Shown: positions 49,049 to 59,765 of the stretch, piece after piece | Layout: each line of letters opens with the position of its first letter | Numbering within the stretch: the stretch's first letter is position 1 | Assembly (NCBI GenBank): GCA_016788785.1 | Contig: JAEUSM010000009.1 | Location: forward strand, 1-64,000 | Length of the DNA: 64,000 nucleotides | Reading direction: 5' to 3' | Source: Candidatus Kapaibacterium sp. | GTDB taxonomy: Bacteria > Bacteroidota > Ignavibacteria > Kapaibacteriales > JAEUSM01 | Position numbers and translations under genes: made by a program | The notes under the pieces: generated by a model | What the model saw: the letters and a program-made list of their open reading frames with translations, nothing else | Database searches by the model: none | What the model was told of the DNA's origin: nothing

Positions 49049-49123
49049 CGAAAAAAAACTACATACAACGAAAAAATATTCAATCATTGACAGAATTTGA
49101 GTACATTTTTCTTTAATTACACA

Positions 49124-50668
49124 CTACAAAGGAATATTCCCGTGTTTTTTCCATGGATTGGAGTCAACCTTATTCTCTAAAATTTTCATGGTAGAAATTA
49201 AACGCTTTCTGGTCGTTGAAGGCAAAATAACATCGTCGATATAACCTCGAAGAGCTGCTTCATACGGATTGCAAAATTTTTCTGAATATTCGTTTTCTAA
49301 TTCAATTTGTTTAGTTGCCGAATCCTCGCTTGAGGCTAATTCTTTTGAATGTAAAATTTCAACGGCTCCTTTTGCACCCATCACAGCAATTTCTGCCGTA
49401 GGCCAAGCAAAATTGAAATCGCCTCGAATATGCTTCGAATTCATCACATCATAGGCTCCTCCATATGCTTTTCTGGTAATGATAGTTACTTTTGGAACTG
49501 TTGCTTCACAGAATGCATAAAGGAGTTTTGCACCGTTACGAATAATGCCATTCCACTCTTGATCAGTACCGGGTAGAAAGCCTGGAACATCTTCAAAAAC
49601 GACTAATGGAATATTAAATGCATCACAAAAACGTACAAAACGAGCTCCTTTGATACTACTTTTTATATCCAAAACTCCAGCTAAGGCATTTGGTTGATTT
49701 GCAACAATTCCAATTGGTTTTCCAGAAAGAGTTGAAAAACCTGTCAATAAACTCGTACCAAAGTCTTTATGAACTTCTAAAAATACACCTTCATCAACAA
49801 TTTCTTTAATAATCAATTTCATATCATACGGTTTGTTGGAATTTTCAGGTATGATAGAATCGAGCATAGTGCATTCGCGAGTGTCGGAATCTGTGGTTGG
49901 AATTGTTGGTGGTTTTACTCTATTCGAAGAGGGTAAATAGGATACTAAATGACGGACTTGCAACAAACATTCTACTTCATCTTCGCAAGTAAAATGAGAA
50001 ACACCAGATTTCTCCGCATGAGTTTCTGCACCACCTAATTCTTCAAATGTTACATCTTCGTGTGTAACTGTTTTTACAACATTTGGTCCAGTAACAAACA
50101 TATAAGAAGAATTTTTGACCATAAAGATAAAGTCGGTTATAGCAGGCGAATAGACCGCACCACCAGCACAAGGACCCAAAATCACAGAGATTTGTGGAAT
50201 GACACCAGATGCTAATGTATTACGTAAGAAAATATCTGCGTATCCACCCAAAGAGACAACACCTTCTTGAATTCTTGCACCACCAGAATCATTGAGTCCT
50301 ATGATAGGAGCACCAATTTTAACAGCCAAATCCATGATTTTACAGATTTTTTCCGCATGAGCCTCAGAAAGTGAGCCTCCAAAAACTGTAAAATCTTGAG
50401 AGAAAATACAAACAGTTCGACCATTGATAGTTCCTGTTCCTGTTACAACTCCATCGCCTAAAGGTTTTTGTTTCTCTAACCCAAAATTAGTCGATCGATG
50501 TCGAACAAACATATCAATTTCTTCGAAAGAGTTTGGGTCTACAAGCAACTCTATACGCTCACGTGCAGTAAGCTTTCCTTTTTTATGTTGTGCCTCAATT
50601 CTCTTTTCGCCACCACCTAATTGAGCTTCTTTTCGTAACTGTTCTAAAAGAGTAAATCGTTTATTCAT
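49124..50668 (-). CDS. pccB: Acyl-CoA carboxylase, beta (carboxyltransferase) subunit, propionyl-CoA type
   Basis: A 514-residue carboxyltransferase of the crotonase fold. N-terminal half: [54 protein letters not shown] and [17 protein letters not shown], which build the acyl-CoA oxyanion hole. C-terminal half: [32 protein letters not shown] and [15 protein letters not shown], which bind biotin. Propionyl-CoA carboxylase beta, methylmalonyl-CoA decarboxylase alpha and related subunits share this pattern; propionyl-CoA is favoured only by overall similarity. The biotin carboxylase and carrier subunits are not in the window. It lies between the oxoamine-synthase operon and queA. Confidence 0.9.
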   Translation of the reverse strand: MNKRFTLLEQLRKEAQLGGGEKRIEAQHKKGKLTARERIELLVDPNSFEEIDMFVRHRSTNFGLEKQKPLGDGVVTGTGTINGRTVCIFSQDFTVFGGSLSEAHAEKICKIMDLAVKIGAPIIGLNDSGGARIQEGVVSLGGYADIFLRNTLASGVIPQISVILGPCAGGAVYSPAITDFIFMVKNSSYMFVTGPNVVKTVTHEDVTFEELGGAETHAEKSGVSHFTCEDEVECLLQVRHLVSYLPSSNRVKPPTIPTTDSDTRECTMLDSIIPENSNKPYDMKLIIKEIVDEGVFLEVHKDFGTSLLTGFSTLSGKPIGIVANQPNALAGVLDIKSSIKGARFVRFCDAFNIPLVVFEDVPGFLPGTDQEWNGIIRNGAKLLYAFCEATVPKVTIITRKAYGGAYDVMNSKHIRGDFNFAWPTAEIAVMGAKGAVEILHSKELASSEDSATKQIELENEYSEKFCNPYEAALRGYIDDVILPSTTRKRLISTMKILENKVDSNPWKKHGNIPL

Positions 50669-50704
50669 GTTGTAAAAAATTGAGGAATTGATTATTTTCG
50701 AATT

Positions 50705-51754
50705 TTAAAGAATTAGCATTGCGTCACCGTAAGCATAGAGACGATATTTTTTTTCAAAAGCGAGTTTCATAATTTCTGGAATCAAATTATCTTCCAAAAA
50801 TGCAGCTGCAAGCAACAATGAGGGACTAGCAGAAGGTGTAAAATTGGTAATGTACATATTAGCAATTTTAAATTCTGAGGGAGGAAAAACAAATCTGTCC
50901 GTCCAACCTTTATTCGCCTTGACAGTACCGGAAACCAACACAGATGATTCTAATGCACGAACGACGGAAGCACCCACCGCACAAACGCGTTTTCCAGTTT
51001 TGAGCGATTTGTTGATGATTTCTGCATTTTTCAAATTTATCTCAAAATACTCAGAATGCATTGAATGTTTTGTCAAATCTTCTACACCAATTGATTCAAA
51101 AATACCTTGACCAATGTTAACAGTAACCGTTGCAAATTTGACACCCTTTTGAACTAATTGTTCTACTAATTCCTCAGTAAAATGTAATGAAGCGGTAGGA
51201 GGAGCAATAGAAGCAGGTTGACGAGATGTATCGGCAAAAACAGACTGATAGGACTTTTTATCAGCTTCTGTTGCTGTTCTTTTGATGTAATCAGGTAATG
51301 GCATGTAACCAATGGAATCGATTTCATCAAAAAGGTCGCCTTCCAAACCAAAACGAACAGTACGACCACGTGAAGTTGTATTATCTATAACTTCACAATA
51401 GAATCTTGAGTTATCAAAGTATATTTTGTTTCCGATTCTCACTTTTCGGGCAGGCTCAACCAATACATCCCAAATTTTTTCTGTTGAACGTAATTCCCGT
51501 AGGAGCATTACTTCAATTTCAGCATTAGTTTTTTCTTTTGTACCCCAAAGTCTTGCAGGAAAAACACGAGTATCATTGACGACAATACAATCACCTTTTT
51601 GAAAATAATTGATGATATCACGAAAAATTTTGTGTTCGTATTTTTTTGTTTCTTTGTTGTAAATCATCAATTTAGAGGAATCACGTGGGTTTGCTGGTTC
51701 TTGAGCAATGATAGCCCCTTTTGGCAAATCGTATTTGAATTCTGATAATTTCAT
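50705..51754 (-). CDS. queA: tRNA preQ1(34) S-adenosylmethionine ribosyltransferase-isomerase
   Basis: A 349-residue enzyme that transfers and rearranges the ribosyl part of SAM onto preQ1 in tRNA, making epoxyqueuosine. Signatures: KLSEFKYDLPKGAIIAQEPA at the start, GDCIVVNDTRVFPARLWGTK, PDYIKRTATEADKKSYQSVF, and the catalytic-region motif APPTASLHFTEELVEQL. The family often reads PTAGLHF; Gly to Ser here is a small change. The ATG at 51754 is chosen over 51775 because family proteins begin MKLSEFxYxLP. Transcribed divergently from the NTPase gene. Confidence 0.95.
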   Translation of the reverse strand: MKLSEFKYDLPKGAIIAQEPANPRDSSKLMIYNKETKKYEHKIFRDIINYFQKGDCIVVNDTRVFPARLWGTKEKTNAEIEVMLLRELRSTEKIWDVLVEPARKVRIGNKIYFDNSRFYCEVIDNTTSRGRTVRFGLEGDLFDEIDSIGYMPLPDYIKRTATEADKKSYQSVFADTSRQPASIAPPTASLHFTEELVEQLVQKGVKFATVTVNIGQGIFESIGVEDLTKHSMHSEYFEINLKNAEIINKSLKTGKRVCAVGASVVRALESSVLVSGTVKANKGWTDRFVFPPSEFKIANMYITNFTPSASPSLLLAAAFLEDNLIPEIMKLAFEKKYRLYAYGDAMLIL

Positions 51755-51888
51755 CGTTTCATGCTTTCTTTTCAACTAAAAAAAATTCTCTTTTACATTT
51801 TTATGTAATTACCCATTGACGATTAGATTCCAGTTTTTATATAACTTTTCGTAAAAGAATTGAAAATAATTGTAGATTTTTCTCTAAA

Positions 51889-53988
51889 TTGTACTTATTA
51901 AGCCAAAACTATGTGGATTTTATAGTGTTTGAAATTGAAAAAATAATTGGTAGAGACAAAGAAATTCGTAGCCTACGTTCTGCAATTTCTGAAGTTAAAC
52001 AATCGAAAAGAGGTTCATTTTTTCTTGTTAATGGTGAAACAGGGTTTGGAAAATCAACCTTCATTAACTTTGGAGCAGAGCACTCGAGTGACCTATTGAA
52101 TGAATGCAAGGTTGCCTCAGTTGATTGTACTTCTCCTATTGGCGAGTTTTCTCTTTCCAATCTTCAACCGCTCAAACCAATTGCAGAGGCATTGACTTCT
52201 TTTTCACAAAAGAATTCAAAAATGAATGCTAAAACAAAGTTTGCTATCGATGTAGGAATGTCTCTTTTGAGTGCCTTACCAATTTTAGGGGAGGTGCCGT
52301 ATCTTATAAAAACGGTTTCTCGTGATATTAAAGAATATTCAGAAAATAAATCCTCTGAATCTCAAAAAAAGGATTCAAGTAATGAACAAAAAGTTTTAGA
52401 TCAATATGTTGAGCAGTTCAAAAAACTCTTCGAAAAAGTAGAATGCCCATTTGTACTGATCATTGATAATGCCCATTGGTTAGATTCTTTCTCTTGTTCA
52501 TTTTTAGAAAAAATGATACCTATGCTTCAAAAATATCCTTTTTTGATTGTGTTGGCATACAGAGAATCTGAACTATCGAAAAATTTGTCATTTCACCAAT
52601 CGATTAAACAATTCAAATCCTTACAATCAACTTCTTCAGTAGGTATGATTCCTTTTGGAATGGAAGAAATATCTCTGTTAGTTTCGACTGCTTTCCCCAA
52701 AAGTAAAAATACAAATAGATTAGTTGAATGGATTTTGCACAATACACAAGGAGTGCCATCTTCTGTTTTAGAATATATTCGATATTTCACTCAACATTCA
52801 CCTTTTACGGAAAATGGAGAATTAATAGAGGATTTTGAACATTCGTTTCAATTTCCAAGTAGTGTGAAAGGTGCAACGACCAAAATTGTTGAACAAATGA
52901 CAGATGAGGAAGTTCATATTCTCAGTATTGCAGCTGCGGAGGGAATCAAATTCTCGATACTGTTAACATCGTATTTGATGCAAACTGATCCTGTTTCTGC
53001 AATTCGAAAGTACAGATCAATTCAAAGAAAGTATGGAGTTATTCGAAGCATAGGAATACAAAACCTCTATGGAACGCAGACAACTTGTTTCGAATTTACA
53101 CAAACAATTTACTATACTTATTTCAAAAATCTATTGGAAAAAGAAGAAAATGATGTGCTTCATCAAGCAATTACTTCATTTCTTCAACAACTTTTTGATA
53201 GTACCGACGATGAATTTATCAAAGCGAGTATTGCCCCATATATTGCTGCACACAGCATCGAATATGGAGATGAAGTAAAAGTCAATGAAATGATAGCAAA
53301 AGTAGCAGAAGTAGCAAATGATGTATTTCCTGCATCTGAATTGATGACCACTTTCCAACAGTCTGTAGAACAGGCATTGCCTGAAAATTTCTCTACTGAA
53401 AATTTAGAAACGTTGTTTCAAATGAAGGAACTTGATTTTGATTCTCTTCTCAAATCAAAAGATGTTTCTGAGCAGCAAGAATTAATACAAGGTGAAATAA
53501 AAAATCTACGAGAATCGGTTACAGTACTTCAAAAAGAAACAGAAAAAGTATCAAAAAAAGTTAGCACAATTCCATCGCAAATTTCTTATGATTATAGTGA
53601 AGTGAGACTCCAATTTTTGGAAGCATTAGCTGTGGAAGAATATCATGTGTTAATTGATAAATTTACACAAAACTCTCAAGAATATTCACAATGGTTCTCA
53701 GAAGAAGAAATGATGTTTTTGACTGCATTGTACTATCGAAGTTTGGCGGAAATTGGTGATGTGGCTTTAGCTGTTCAAGGAATAACTGAGTTATTACAGT
53801 CTATTCCATTGGAAGAAACTGACCAAACTTTTATTCTTTTGAAAAATATCCAGTTACTTATTTTCCATAAAAATGGTTCTGACCAAGAGGTTTCTCATAT
53901 AATAGAACAATTACTACGTTTGATTCAAAATGCTCCAAATGAACTCAGAAATATTTCACTTGCCAATATAGAATTTGTGATTTCTTAA
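51889..53988 (+). CDS. Orphan AAA/STAND-like P-loop NTPase with coiled coil and TPR-like tail
   Basis: A 699-residue protein with an AAA_16/STAND-type ATPase near its start: IIGRDKEIRSLRSAIS, Walker A GETGFGKST (about 50-58) and Walker B LIIDNAHWLD (about 190-199), then a winged-helix-like segment. A hydrophobic stretch (DVGMSLLSALPILGEVPYLI, about 120-140) interrupts the domain between the A and B motifs. Further on come a coiled coil (about 525-565) and a helical TPR-like tail. No effector or sensor domain is recognisable, so the function is unknown. The first start is TTG at 51889; GTG at 51913 or 51925 are alternatives. It converges on GH57 with a four-base overlap. Confidence 0.75.
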   Translation: MYLLSQNYVDFIVFEIEKIIGRDKEIRSLRSAISEVKQSKRGSFFLVNGETGFGKSTFINFGAEHSSDLLNECKVASVDCTSPIGEFSLSNLQPLKPIAEALTSFSQKNSKMNAKTKFAIDVGMSLLSALPILGEVPYLIKTVSRDIKEYSENKSSESQKKDSSNEQKVLDQYVEQFKKLFEKVECPFVLIIDNAHWLDSFSCSFLEKMIPMLQKYPFLIVLAYRESELSKNLSFHQSIKQFKSLQSTSSVGMIPFGMEEISLLVSTAFPKSKNTNRLVEWILHNTQGVPSSVLEYIRYFTQHSPFTENGELIEDFEHSFQFPSSVKGATTKIVEQMTDEEVHILSIAAAEGIKFSILLTSYLMQTDPVSAIRKYRSIQRKYGVIRSIGIQNLYGTQTTCFEFTQTIYYTYFKNLLEKEENDVLHQAITSFLQQLFDSTDDEFIKASIAPYIAAHSIEYGDEVKVNEMIAKVAEVANDVFPASELMTTFQQSVEQALPENFSTENLETLFQMKELDFDSLLKSKDVSEQQELIQGEIKNLRESVTVLQKETEKVSKKVSTIPSQISYDYSEVRLQFLEALAVEEYHVLIDKFTQNSQEYSQWFSEEEMMFLTALYYRSLAEIGDVALAVQGITELLQSIPLEETDQTFILLKNIQLLIFHKNGSDQEVSHIIEQLLRLIQNAPNELRNISLANIEFVIS

Positions 53989-56090
53989 TTAGTAAAATTT
54001 GAAGATGATATATCTATTTCATAGGCATTGTTTTGCGGGTAGCGGATTATAGTATCCTTAGTTGATACTAGAATTGAAATGTTGATTGTTGCATTGTTTT
54101 GATTCGAAGTTTGAAAAAACGATTGATTGATTCCAAATTCAAAGTATGGAAATTGATGTGCGTAAAATGTATGTATTGCATCTTTATTTTCAGTACATTC
54201 GAAAGAAACAGATGTTTTTGTAAATGTTACACATAATTCAGAAGTACCTGATATTACCAACTGAATATTTTCATCATCATTCAACGTTCGTTTTGTTTCA
54301 ATTCTACAACCAAAAAGACCATTTGTAGTATCACAAGCAAAACGAAAACAATCAATAATTTCAATATTCGAATGAATTGCTCCCGAGGACATCGTCGGTA
54401 AGATATACCCTGAGTGCTCCCAATTGGCTTCTTTTGGATTAGTTTGAGACATCAGTAGATCTACATACCCACTTTGAGCTTGTTGACGTTGAAATGAACT
54501 ATGTTTTCTCAATGAAGCGTTGAGAATTATTGGTGGTGGAAGTTCTAAATGGCGATAACATTTTGCAATATAATATCGAAATAAATCATCAAAATCATCT
54601 CTGTTTTCCGCTTGATGATCATTCCCATACCACCAAAAAGTATCTGAACCTTCGGCAATATATAAACATTGTTTTGCTTTTTGAATTTTTTCAATAGAAA
54701 CAGTTGATTCTTCTAATGCTTTACGAGCTTCAGCTAAAACCGACCATGCTTTGTTTTCATCTTCATTGCCAATCCAAATAGAAAAAGTACCATTTATCCA
54801 TGACCCAGCAACAATTGAATCTAAGTGAAAGCGATGCTGTTGTTTTGCAACTTCTTGGAATGTACACGTTTTGATTAAAGGATGAGAAAGTGAGGACAGC
54901 ATTGCACGAAGGAAATGAATGCCATTGTCAGGGTAGTATTCCCAACAGTTTTCACCGTCTAATATAATTGATACCACAGCATCATCCAAAGCATCCTCAC
55001 CATAGAGGTGAATAATTTCTTCTCTTTTTTGTAAAATTCTGTTTATAAAATCATTGGCAGCATCTTGTGAATTCCAATTACTATACAAAAATCCGATAGT
55101 GTCTGAAATGGTGTGATCACGAAAAAAAAGCGAAATATTTCCATTTGGAGTAGAAAAAGAATGAGGAAAACAATGTTGTAACGGTGAAGCATTACTTTGT
55201 ACTGTGTTATACAGTACTTGTTCATCTGTTGCTGTCCATTGAAACCCATTGTTTCGTATTGCGTTAAGAGTAGCCGTACTTACAGAACCCTCAGAGGGCC
55301 AACACCCACGTGGAGATTGATTAAAAATAGTATTATAATAAGAATTTGCTTCGCTTAAATGCCAATGTGCATCTTCAAGAAACGAAAATCGAGGTTCTGG
55401 TAAATTACTCGATGGAGAAGATTCTTTGTGACAGTCCGAATCAATTATTAATGGTAATATTGGATGAAACATCGGTGTTACACTAATCTCACACTGGTTT
55501 GAAAATTGAATTTGTTGTAAAATAGGAAGAATAGATGTTAAAATCTCTCGATGTTTATTGAGTATTGTTACTTTATCATATTCGGTGAAATTTGCTCCTT
55601 GAGTGAATAAAGCATGGATTTTCGGGTCACGTCTTGAAATTTGACCTATCCATGTAAGATTATACCAACACTGAAGATCAATCCAATCTTGTTGTGAAAA
55701 CGTTTCCATTGCATTCACTGTATTTTCTTGTGATAAATCGTATAACTGTTTAAATCTTGGGTAAGGTGAAATCATTGTGTTGTAATTACACAAGAAAAAT
55801 AAGCGGAGAATTTCCCGTTTTTCAGTTGTAGTCAAATTTAGAGCATTTATAAGGGTTAACCGTTCAATTTTGTCTGTAGTAGATTGATTGATATATTCTT
55901 CTATTTGAATTATCAATGAGGGTACTAGATTAAACGTCTGTTTTATGGTATGAAATTCTTGGACTAATAATGCTAAATCTGCATAATCTTTCACTCCATG
56001 GAGTCGTACCCATGGTAAAATAAACTCAGATTCTTTTTTATAATATGGTTGGTGTTGATGCCAAAGAATTGCAATGGAAATTGGTTTCAT
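53985..56090 (-). CDS. Glycoside hydrolase family 57 (alpha-amylase/4-alpha-glucanotransferase type)
   Basis: A 701-residue retaining alpha-glucan enzyme, apparently cytosolic because no signal peptide is visible. GH57 motifs: HQHQPYYKK (motif 1), nucleophile Glu near 267 in GCWPSEGSVS (motif 3), and acid Asp near 378 in ISIILDGENCWEYYPDNG-like sequence (motif 4). The C-terminal ~170 residues form a beta-rich tail. It likely cleaves or transfers alpha-1,4-glucan segments of glycogen or maltodextrin. No glycogen synthase or branching enzyme is adjacent. It converges on the orphan NTPase gene. Confidence 0.88.
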   Translation of the reverse strand: MKPISIAILWHQHQPYYKKESEFILPWVRLHGVKDYADLALLVQEFHTIKQTFNLVPSLIIQIEEYINQSTTDKIERLTLINALNLTTTEKREILRLFFLCNYNTMISPYPRFKQLYDLSQENTVNAMETFSQQDWIDLQCWYNLTWIGQISRRDPKIHALFTQGANFTEYDKVTILNKHREILTSILPILQQIQFSNQCEISVTPMFHPILPLIIDSDCHKESSPSSNLPEPRFSFLEDAHWHLSEANSYYNTIFNQSPRGCWPSEGSVSTATLNAIRNNGFQWTATDEQVLYNTVQSNASPLQHCFPHSFSTPNGNISLFFRDHTISDTIGFLYSNWNSQDAANDFINRILQKREEIIHLYGEDALDDAVVSIILDGENCWEYYPDNGIHFLRAMLSSLSHPLIKTCTFQEVAKQQHRFHLDSIVAGSWINGTFSIWIGNEDENKAWSVLAEARKALEESTVSIEKIQKAKQCLYIAEGSDTFWWYGNDHQAENRDDFDDLFRYYIAKCYRHLELPPPIILNASLRKHSSFQRQQAQSGYVDLLMSQTNPKEANWEHSGYILPTMSSGAIHSNIEIIDCFRFACDTTNGLFGCRIETKRTLNDDENIQLVISGTSELCVTFTKTSVSFECTENKDAIHTFYAHQFPYFEFGINQSFFQTSNQNNATINISILVSTKDTIIRYPQNNAYEIDISSSNFTN

Positions 56091-56300
56091 TCTACTCAGA
56101 TAGAAGTTAAGATTTTTAAAAATTACTACTGAATATACTGTAAAAACTTCAATTATTTTAGATTGTTTTTCAATTTTAAGGAAATTTACACTTTATTACA
56201 ATAACCAAGAATGCTAAAATAGAAAGAAGAATTTTACGTTAAAGATGTTTCTATTCTATCTAATATAATCATCATATTCCTTAACAATCAAGAGTGTCTA
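56091..56300. other. Intergenic region between GH57 and the PPIase genes
   Basis: AT-rich, non-coding, between divergent genes; it must carry both promoters, but no exact TTTG-N19/21-TAnnTTTG match was found on either strand and no hairpin stands out. Confidence 0.4.
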
Positions 56301-58340
56301 ATGATTTCTGCAAAGAATAATCTACAATCTGTATTTGCTTTATTCACGATAGTATGTAGTGCATTTGTTTCCTTACATACTACTCAAGCTCAGTCTGTTT
56401 CTGATCAAACAGTACTGTTAACAGTTGGTAAAGAAACCCATACATTGGGATCGTTACAAAAAGCATTTCGTAAAAACATCAACAGACAAGATGCGATGTT
56501 TTCTAAATTATCCAAAGATAGTTTGGTAGATTTTATTAATTTGTATGCGAATTATCGATTAAAAGTTTTAGATGCAATTTCTCGTGGAATTGATAAAGAA
56601 CCAACTGTTAAAAGCGAACTTGAAAATAACAGAAAACTTTTAGCAGAAACATATTACTTAGAGAAAAAGTTAGTTGAACCGAATATCAAAGAAATTCAAA
56701 CGAATAGAAAAAAAGATATTAAAATTGGAGTTGTTTTTGTCTCTTTTGCAAAAAGTTACAGCGAAAGTGGCTCACTTCAACGAGCAAACTCTATACTTAG
56801 TCTACTAAAAACAGGTGTAAATTTTGCAAAAGTCGCAAAAGATTCCTCCGACGATGAACAAACTGGCATTAATGGTGGCGAGTTACCGTATATCACGGGA
56901 GGAATGTTGCTTCGTGAAATAGAACAAGCAGCATTTTCATTAAAAGTTGGACAATTATATCCAACGCCGGTTAAAACAAAGGTTGGTTATTTCATTATAA
57001 CATTACTCAAAGACGAACCAAGATATTTCATTTATCCAAAACATATCTTATTAAGCAACAATCCCAATGACTCAATGTCAGTCATTCGCAAAGCAGACAG
57101 TTTGCTTGAAGTTTTGCGTAAAAATCCAACCCGATTTGAAGCAATGGCTAAAGAATTTTCCGATGATAAACAATCTTCTGAAAAAGGTGGTTATTTAGGA
57201 AATGGATATTCTCGTTCAACTGGAATGAAAGATTCAAAAGTCAAACTCGTTGCTGAAGTTGAAGATGCCTTGTTTGCTTTAAAACCAGGAAATAACTTTG
57301 AAAAAGTAGTATCGGAATATGGCGTTCACATTCTTAAGGTTGATTCAATTTCTCAAGTAAAACCTGAATTAGAAAAAGAAGAAGTAAAAGAATATTACAA
57401 ACGTATCTATTTCACAAAGGATAAAGAGGATTTGATTGAAAGTGAACGAGTCCGTTTGGGGTATAAATGGAATGATGAAACTCTTTCTGAATTACTTTCC
57501 GTTATAGATACAACGAAAACAACCATGCAGTACGAATGGGCAGAATCTATTCCTGCATCGCTAAAAAACAAGATCATTTATTCAGCACCGTTTGAACCAT
57601 TCACTGTACAATCTTTTGCAGATTCCTTAACGAAACGTTCTGACTTTAGAGGTTACTCACTTAATAGAAATGGGTTTATTCGTGCAATGGATAAAATGAT
57701 TTCTGTTCAAATTATTCGTGATGCAGCAAAGAATTTAGAGAAAGAGTATCCTGACTTTGCAGAAATGATGCAAGAATTTCGTGATGGAATTTTACTTTTC
57801 AAAATAGAAGATCAAGAAGTCTGGTCAAAGCTTCAATTCGATTCTGCAAAAGCAAGAACATTCTTTGATACTTCCAAAACTAAGTACATGACAAAGGAAT
57901 CCTATAATATTAGTGAAATTTATGTCATGGCAGATTCTACCGCAACAACGATGAAGCGCTTAGTTGATAATGGTGAGGACTTTGCAAGTATGGCAGAAAA
58001 ATTCACTCAACGTGACAAATTCAGAGAGAAAAAAGGAAATTGGGGAGTTGTTGCTGTTCAAAACAATTCTTTAGCTGCTTTTGCTAAAGAACGTGGTATA
58101 ACAACAGCAGGTACGATTTTTGGACCGGTAAAATTTGAAGGTGGTTATTCTATTATTAAAGTTAATGAATATTTGCCAGTTCGTCCGAAAACATTCGAAG
58201 AAGCAATTGCAGATTTTGCACCTGCCTACCAAGATGCTGTACAAAAACAATTGACCAGTCAGTGGTTGGAGTCGGTAAGAAAACGTTTCCCAATTGTTAT
58301 CAATATGAAAGCAATTGATGCTTTAAGAAAAGGAAAATAA
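56301..58340 (+). CDS. Periplasmic parvulin-type peptidylprolyl isomerase/chaperone
   Basis: A 679-residue exported protein: signal peptide ending in TTQAQS, a SurA/PpiD-like N-terminal chaperone region (about 35-125, LINLYANYRLKVLDAI-like), and three parvulin-type modules. The first is around 130-235 (GINGGELPYITGGML), the second around 245-350 (YPKHILLSNN, SEKGGYLGNGYS), and the third around 530-635 (EKKGNWGVVAVQN). Parvulin chaperones help outer-membrane proteins cross the periplasm; catalysis by each module is not assured. It is followed after 40 bases by a second SurA-like gene and then the TonB receptor. Confidence 0.9.
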   Translation: MISAKNNLQSVFALFTIVCSAFVSLHTTQAQSVSDQTVLLTVGKETHTLGSLQKAFRKNINRQDAMFSKLSKDSLVDFINLYANYRLKVLDAISRGIDKEPTVKSELENNRKLLAETYYLEKKLVEPNIKEIQTNRKKDIKIGVVFVSFAKSYSESGSLQRANSILSLLKTGVNFAKVAKDSSDDEQTGINGGELPYITGGMLLREIEQAAFSLKVGQLYPTPVKTKVGYFIITLLKDEPRYFIYPKHILLSNNPNDSMSVIRKADSLLEVLRKNPTRFEAMAKEFSDDKQSSEKGGYLGNGYSRSTGMKDSKVKLVAEVEDALFALKPGNNFEKVVSEYGVHILKVDSISQVKPELEKEEVKEYYKRIYFTKDKEDLIESERVRLGYKWNDETLSELLSVIDTTKTTMQYEWAESIPASLKNKIIYSAPFEPFTVQSFADSLTKRSDFRGYSLNRNGFIRAMDKMISVQIIRDAAKNLEKEYPDFAEMMQEFRDGILLFKIEDQEVWSKLQFDSAKARTFFDTSKTKYMTKESYNISEIYVMADSTATTMKRLVDNGEDFASMAEKFTQRDKFREKKGNWGVVAVQNNSLAAFAKERGITTAGTIFGPVKFEGGYSIIKVNEYLPVRPKTFEEAIADFAPAYQDAVQKQLTSQWLESVRKRFPIVINMKAIDALRKGK

Positions 58341-58380
58341 GTTGTTGTTAACTATCAAACTTTCTACACTTACTGTTGAT

Positions 58381-59673
58381 ATGCGTTTATCAATGATGTT
58401 GTTTTGGAGCTTTTTACTCTTTTGCGTTGTAAATAGTTCCTCTGTAGTTAAGGCTGATGATACTCCTCTAGAGAAAATTGTTGCCATTGTTGGGAATGAG
58501 ATTATTTTATTGACCGATTTGGAAAATGAGATGAAAATCATGCAACAACGTGACCCTTCAGTTTCGTTAACGGATGCCAAAACTCGTGAAAAAGTGCTTG
58601 ACATGCTTATCAACGAAAAATTACTTCAAGTCAAAGCAATTGAAGATAGTATAATCGTTTCTGATGATGAAGTCAAACAACGATTAGACTATCATTTTGA
58701 GATGTTGGCTTCTCAATACGGTTCTAAAAAACGGTTAGAGGATATGTACGGTATGTCTGTCGATAGAATGAAAAAAGAATTCAAAGAAGACATGAAAAAG
58801 CAATTGCTTTCAGAACGTGTACGACAATCTGTAACTGAAGGGGTAAAATGCTCCAGCGTTGAAGTGGAAGAATTTTATTCAAAATTTAAAGATTCATTAC
58901 CAGAACTACCAAAACAATACGAATTGTTTCATATTGTAAAATATGTAAAAGCCTCAGAAAATTCCAAAAAAGATGCAATTGCATTGTTACTTTCTGTGCG
59001 AGATTCCATCCTTGCAGGTGGTGACTTTGCAGATTTTGCAAAACGCTACAGTCAAGACCCAGGTTCCGGAAAAGAAGGTGGAGATTTGGGATTTTTTGAG
59101 CGTGGCAAATTAATGCCCGAATACGAAAAAGCTTCCTTTGCATTAGAACGTGGACAAATGTCACAAGCAGTTGAAACACCTTTTGGATTGCATCTAATTA
59201 AATTAGTTGACAAAACCAAGGATGCTGTTCATACGAAACATATTCTCTTTAAAATAGGTCAAACGGAAAAAGATATAGAACGAATAAAAGATTCATTAGT
59301 AGATATCAAACAACGGGTCTTAAAAGGTGAAAGTTTTCAAGAGTTAGCAAAAAAATACTCTGATGAAAAAGAAACACGAAATTTTGGTGGCTCAATTGGC
59401 AAACAAGATATCAATCGTTTTCCACCAACTCTGAGTGAGACTATCTCCAAATTGAAAGAAGGAGAAGTTTCCGATCCTCAACCATACAGTCCAGATCCAA
59501 CAAAAAGTGGTTGGCATATAGTCTATTTGCAAAAAATCTATAATAAGCACAAGCCAAATCTAACGGATGATTATCAAGGTATTGAAATGTTAGCAAATCA
59601 GTTTAAGCAGAATAAATTGTACGAAGAATTCATCACTAAACTTCGCAAAGAACTATACTGGGAAAAAAAGTAA
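58381..59673 (+). CDS. surA: SurA-like periplasmic chaperone (peptidylprolyl isomerase)
   Basis: The 430-residue protein has the SurA layout: signal peptide, N-domain with PLEKIVAIVGNEIILLTDLE and EKVLDMLINEKLLQVKAIE, then two parvulin domains (FADFAKRYSQDPGSGKEGG; and VHTKHILFKIGQTEKDIERI with NFGGSIGKQDINRFPPTL) and a short C-terminal helix. SurA delivers unfolded barrels to the BAM complex. The ATG at 58381 is used since it starts the signal peptide (MRLSMMLFWSFLLFCVV); a TTG at 58342 is an alternative. The gene lies directly before an outer-membrane receptor gene, a fitting client. Confidence 0.93.
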   Translation: MRLSMMLFWSFLLFCVVNSSSVVKADDTPLEKIVAIVGNEIILLTDLENEMKIMQQRDPSVSLTDAKTREKVLDMLINEKLLQVKAIEDSIIVSDDEVKQRLDYHFEMLASQYGSKKRLEDMYGMSVDRMKKEFKEDMKKQLLSERVRQSVTEGVKCSSVEVEEFYSKFKDSLPELPKQYELFHIVKYVKASENSKKDAIALLLSVRDSILAGGDFADFAKRYSQDPGSGKEGGDLGFFERGKLMPEYEKASFALERGQMSQAVETPFGLHLIKLVDKTKDAVHTKHILFKIGQTEKDIERIKDSLVDIKQRVLKGESFQELAKKYSDEKETRNFGGSIGKQDINRFPPTLSETISKLKEGEVSDPQPYSPDPTKSGWHIVYLQKIYNKHKPNLTDDYQGIEMLANQFKQNKLYEEFITKLRKELYWEKK

Positions 59674-59765
59674 TTCTACTTTACGATCAATTCTCGAAAA
59701 TATTCACCACTTAAAATCGTTATTGGCACAATAGTTATTTAGATTTAGTCTAATTAAAAATTACA

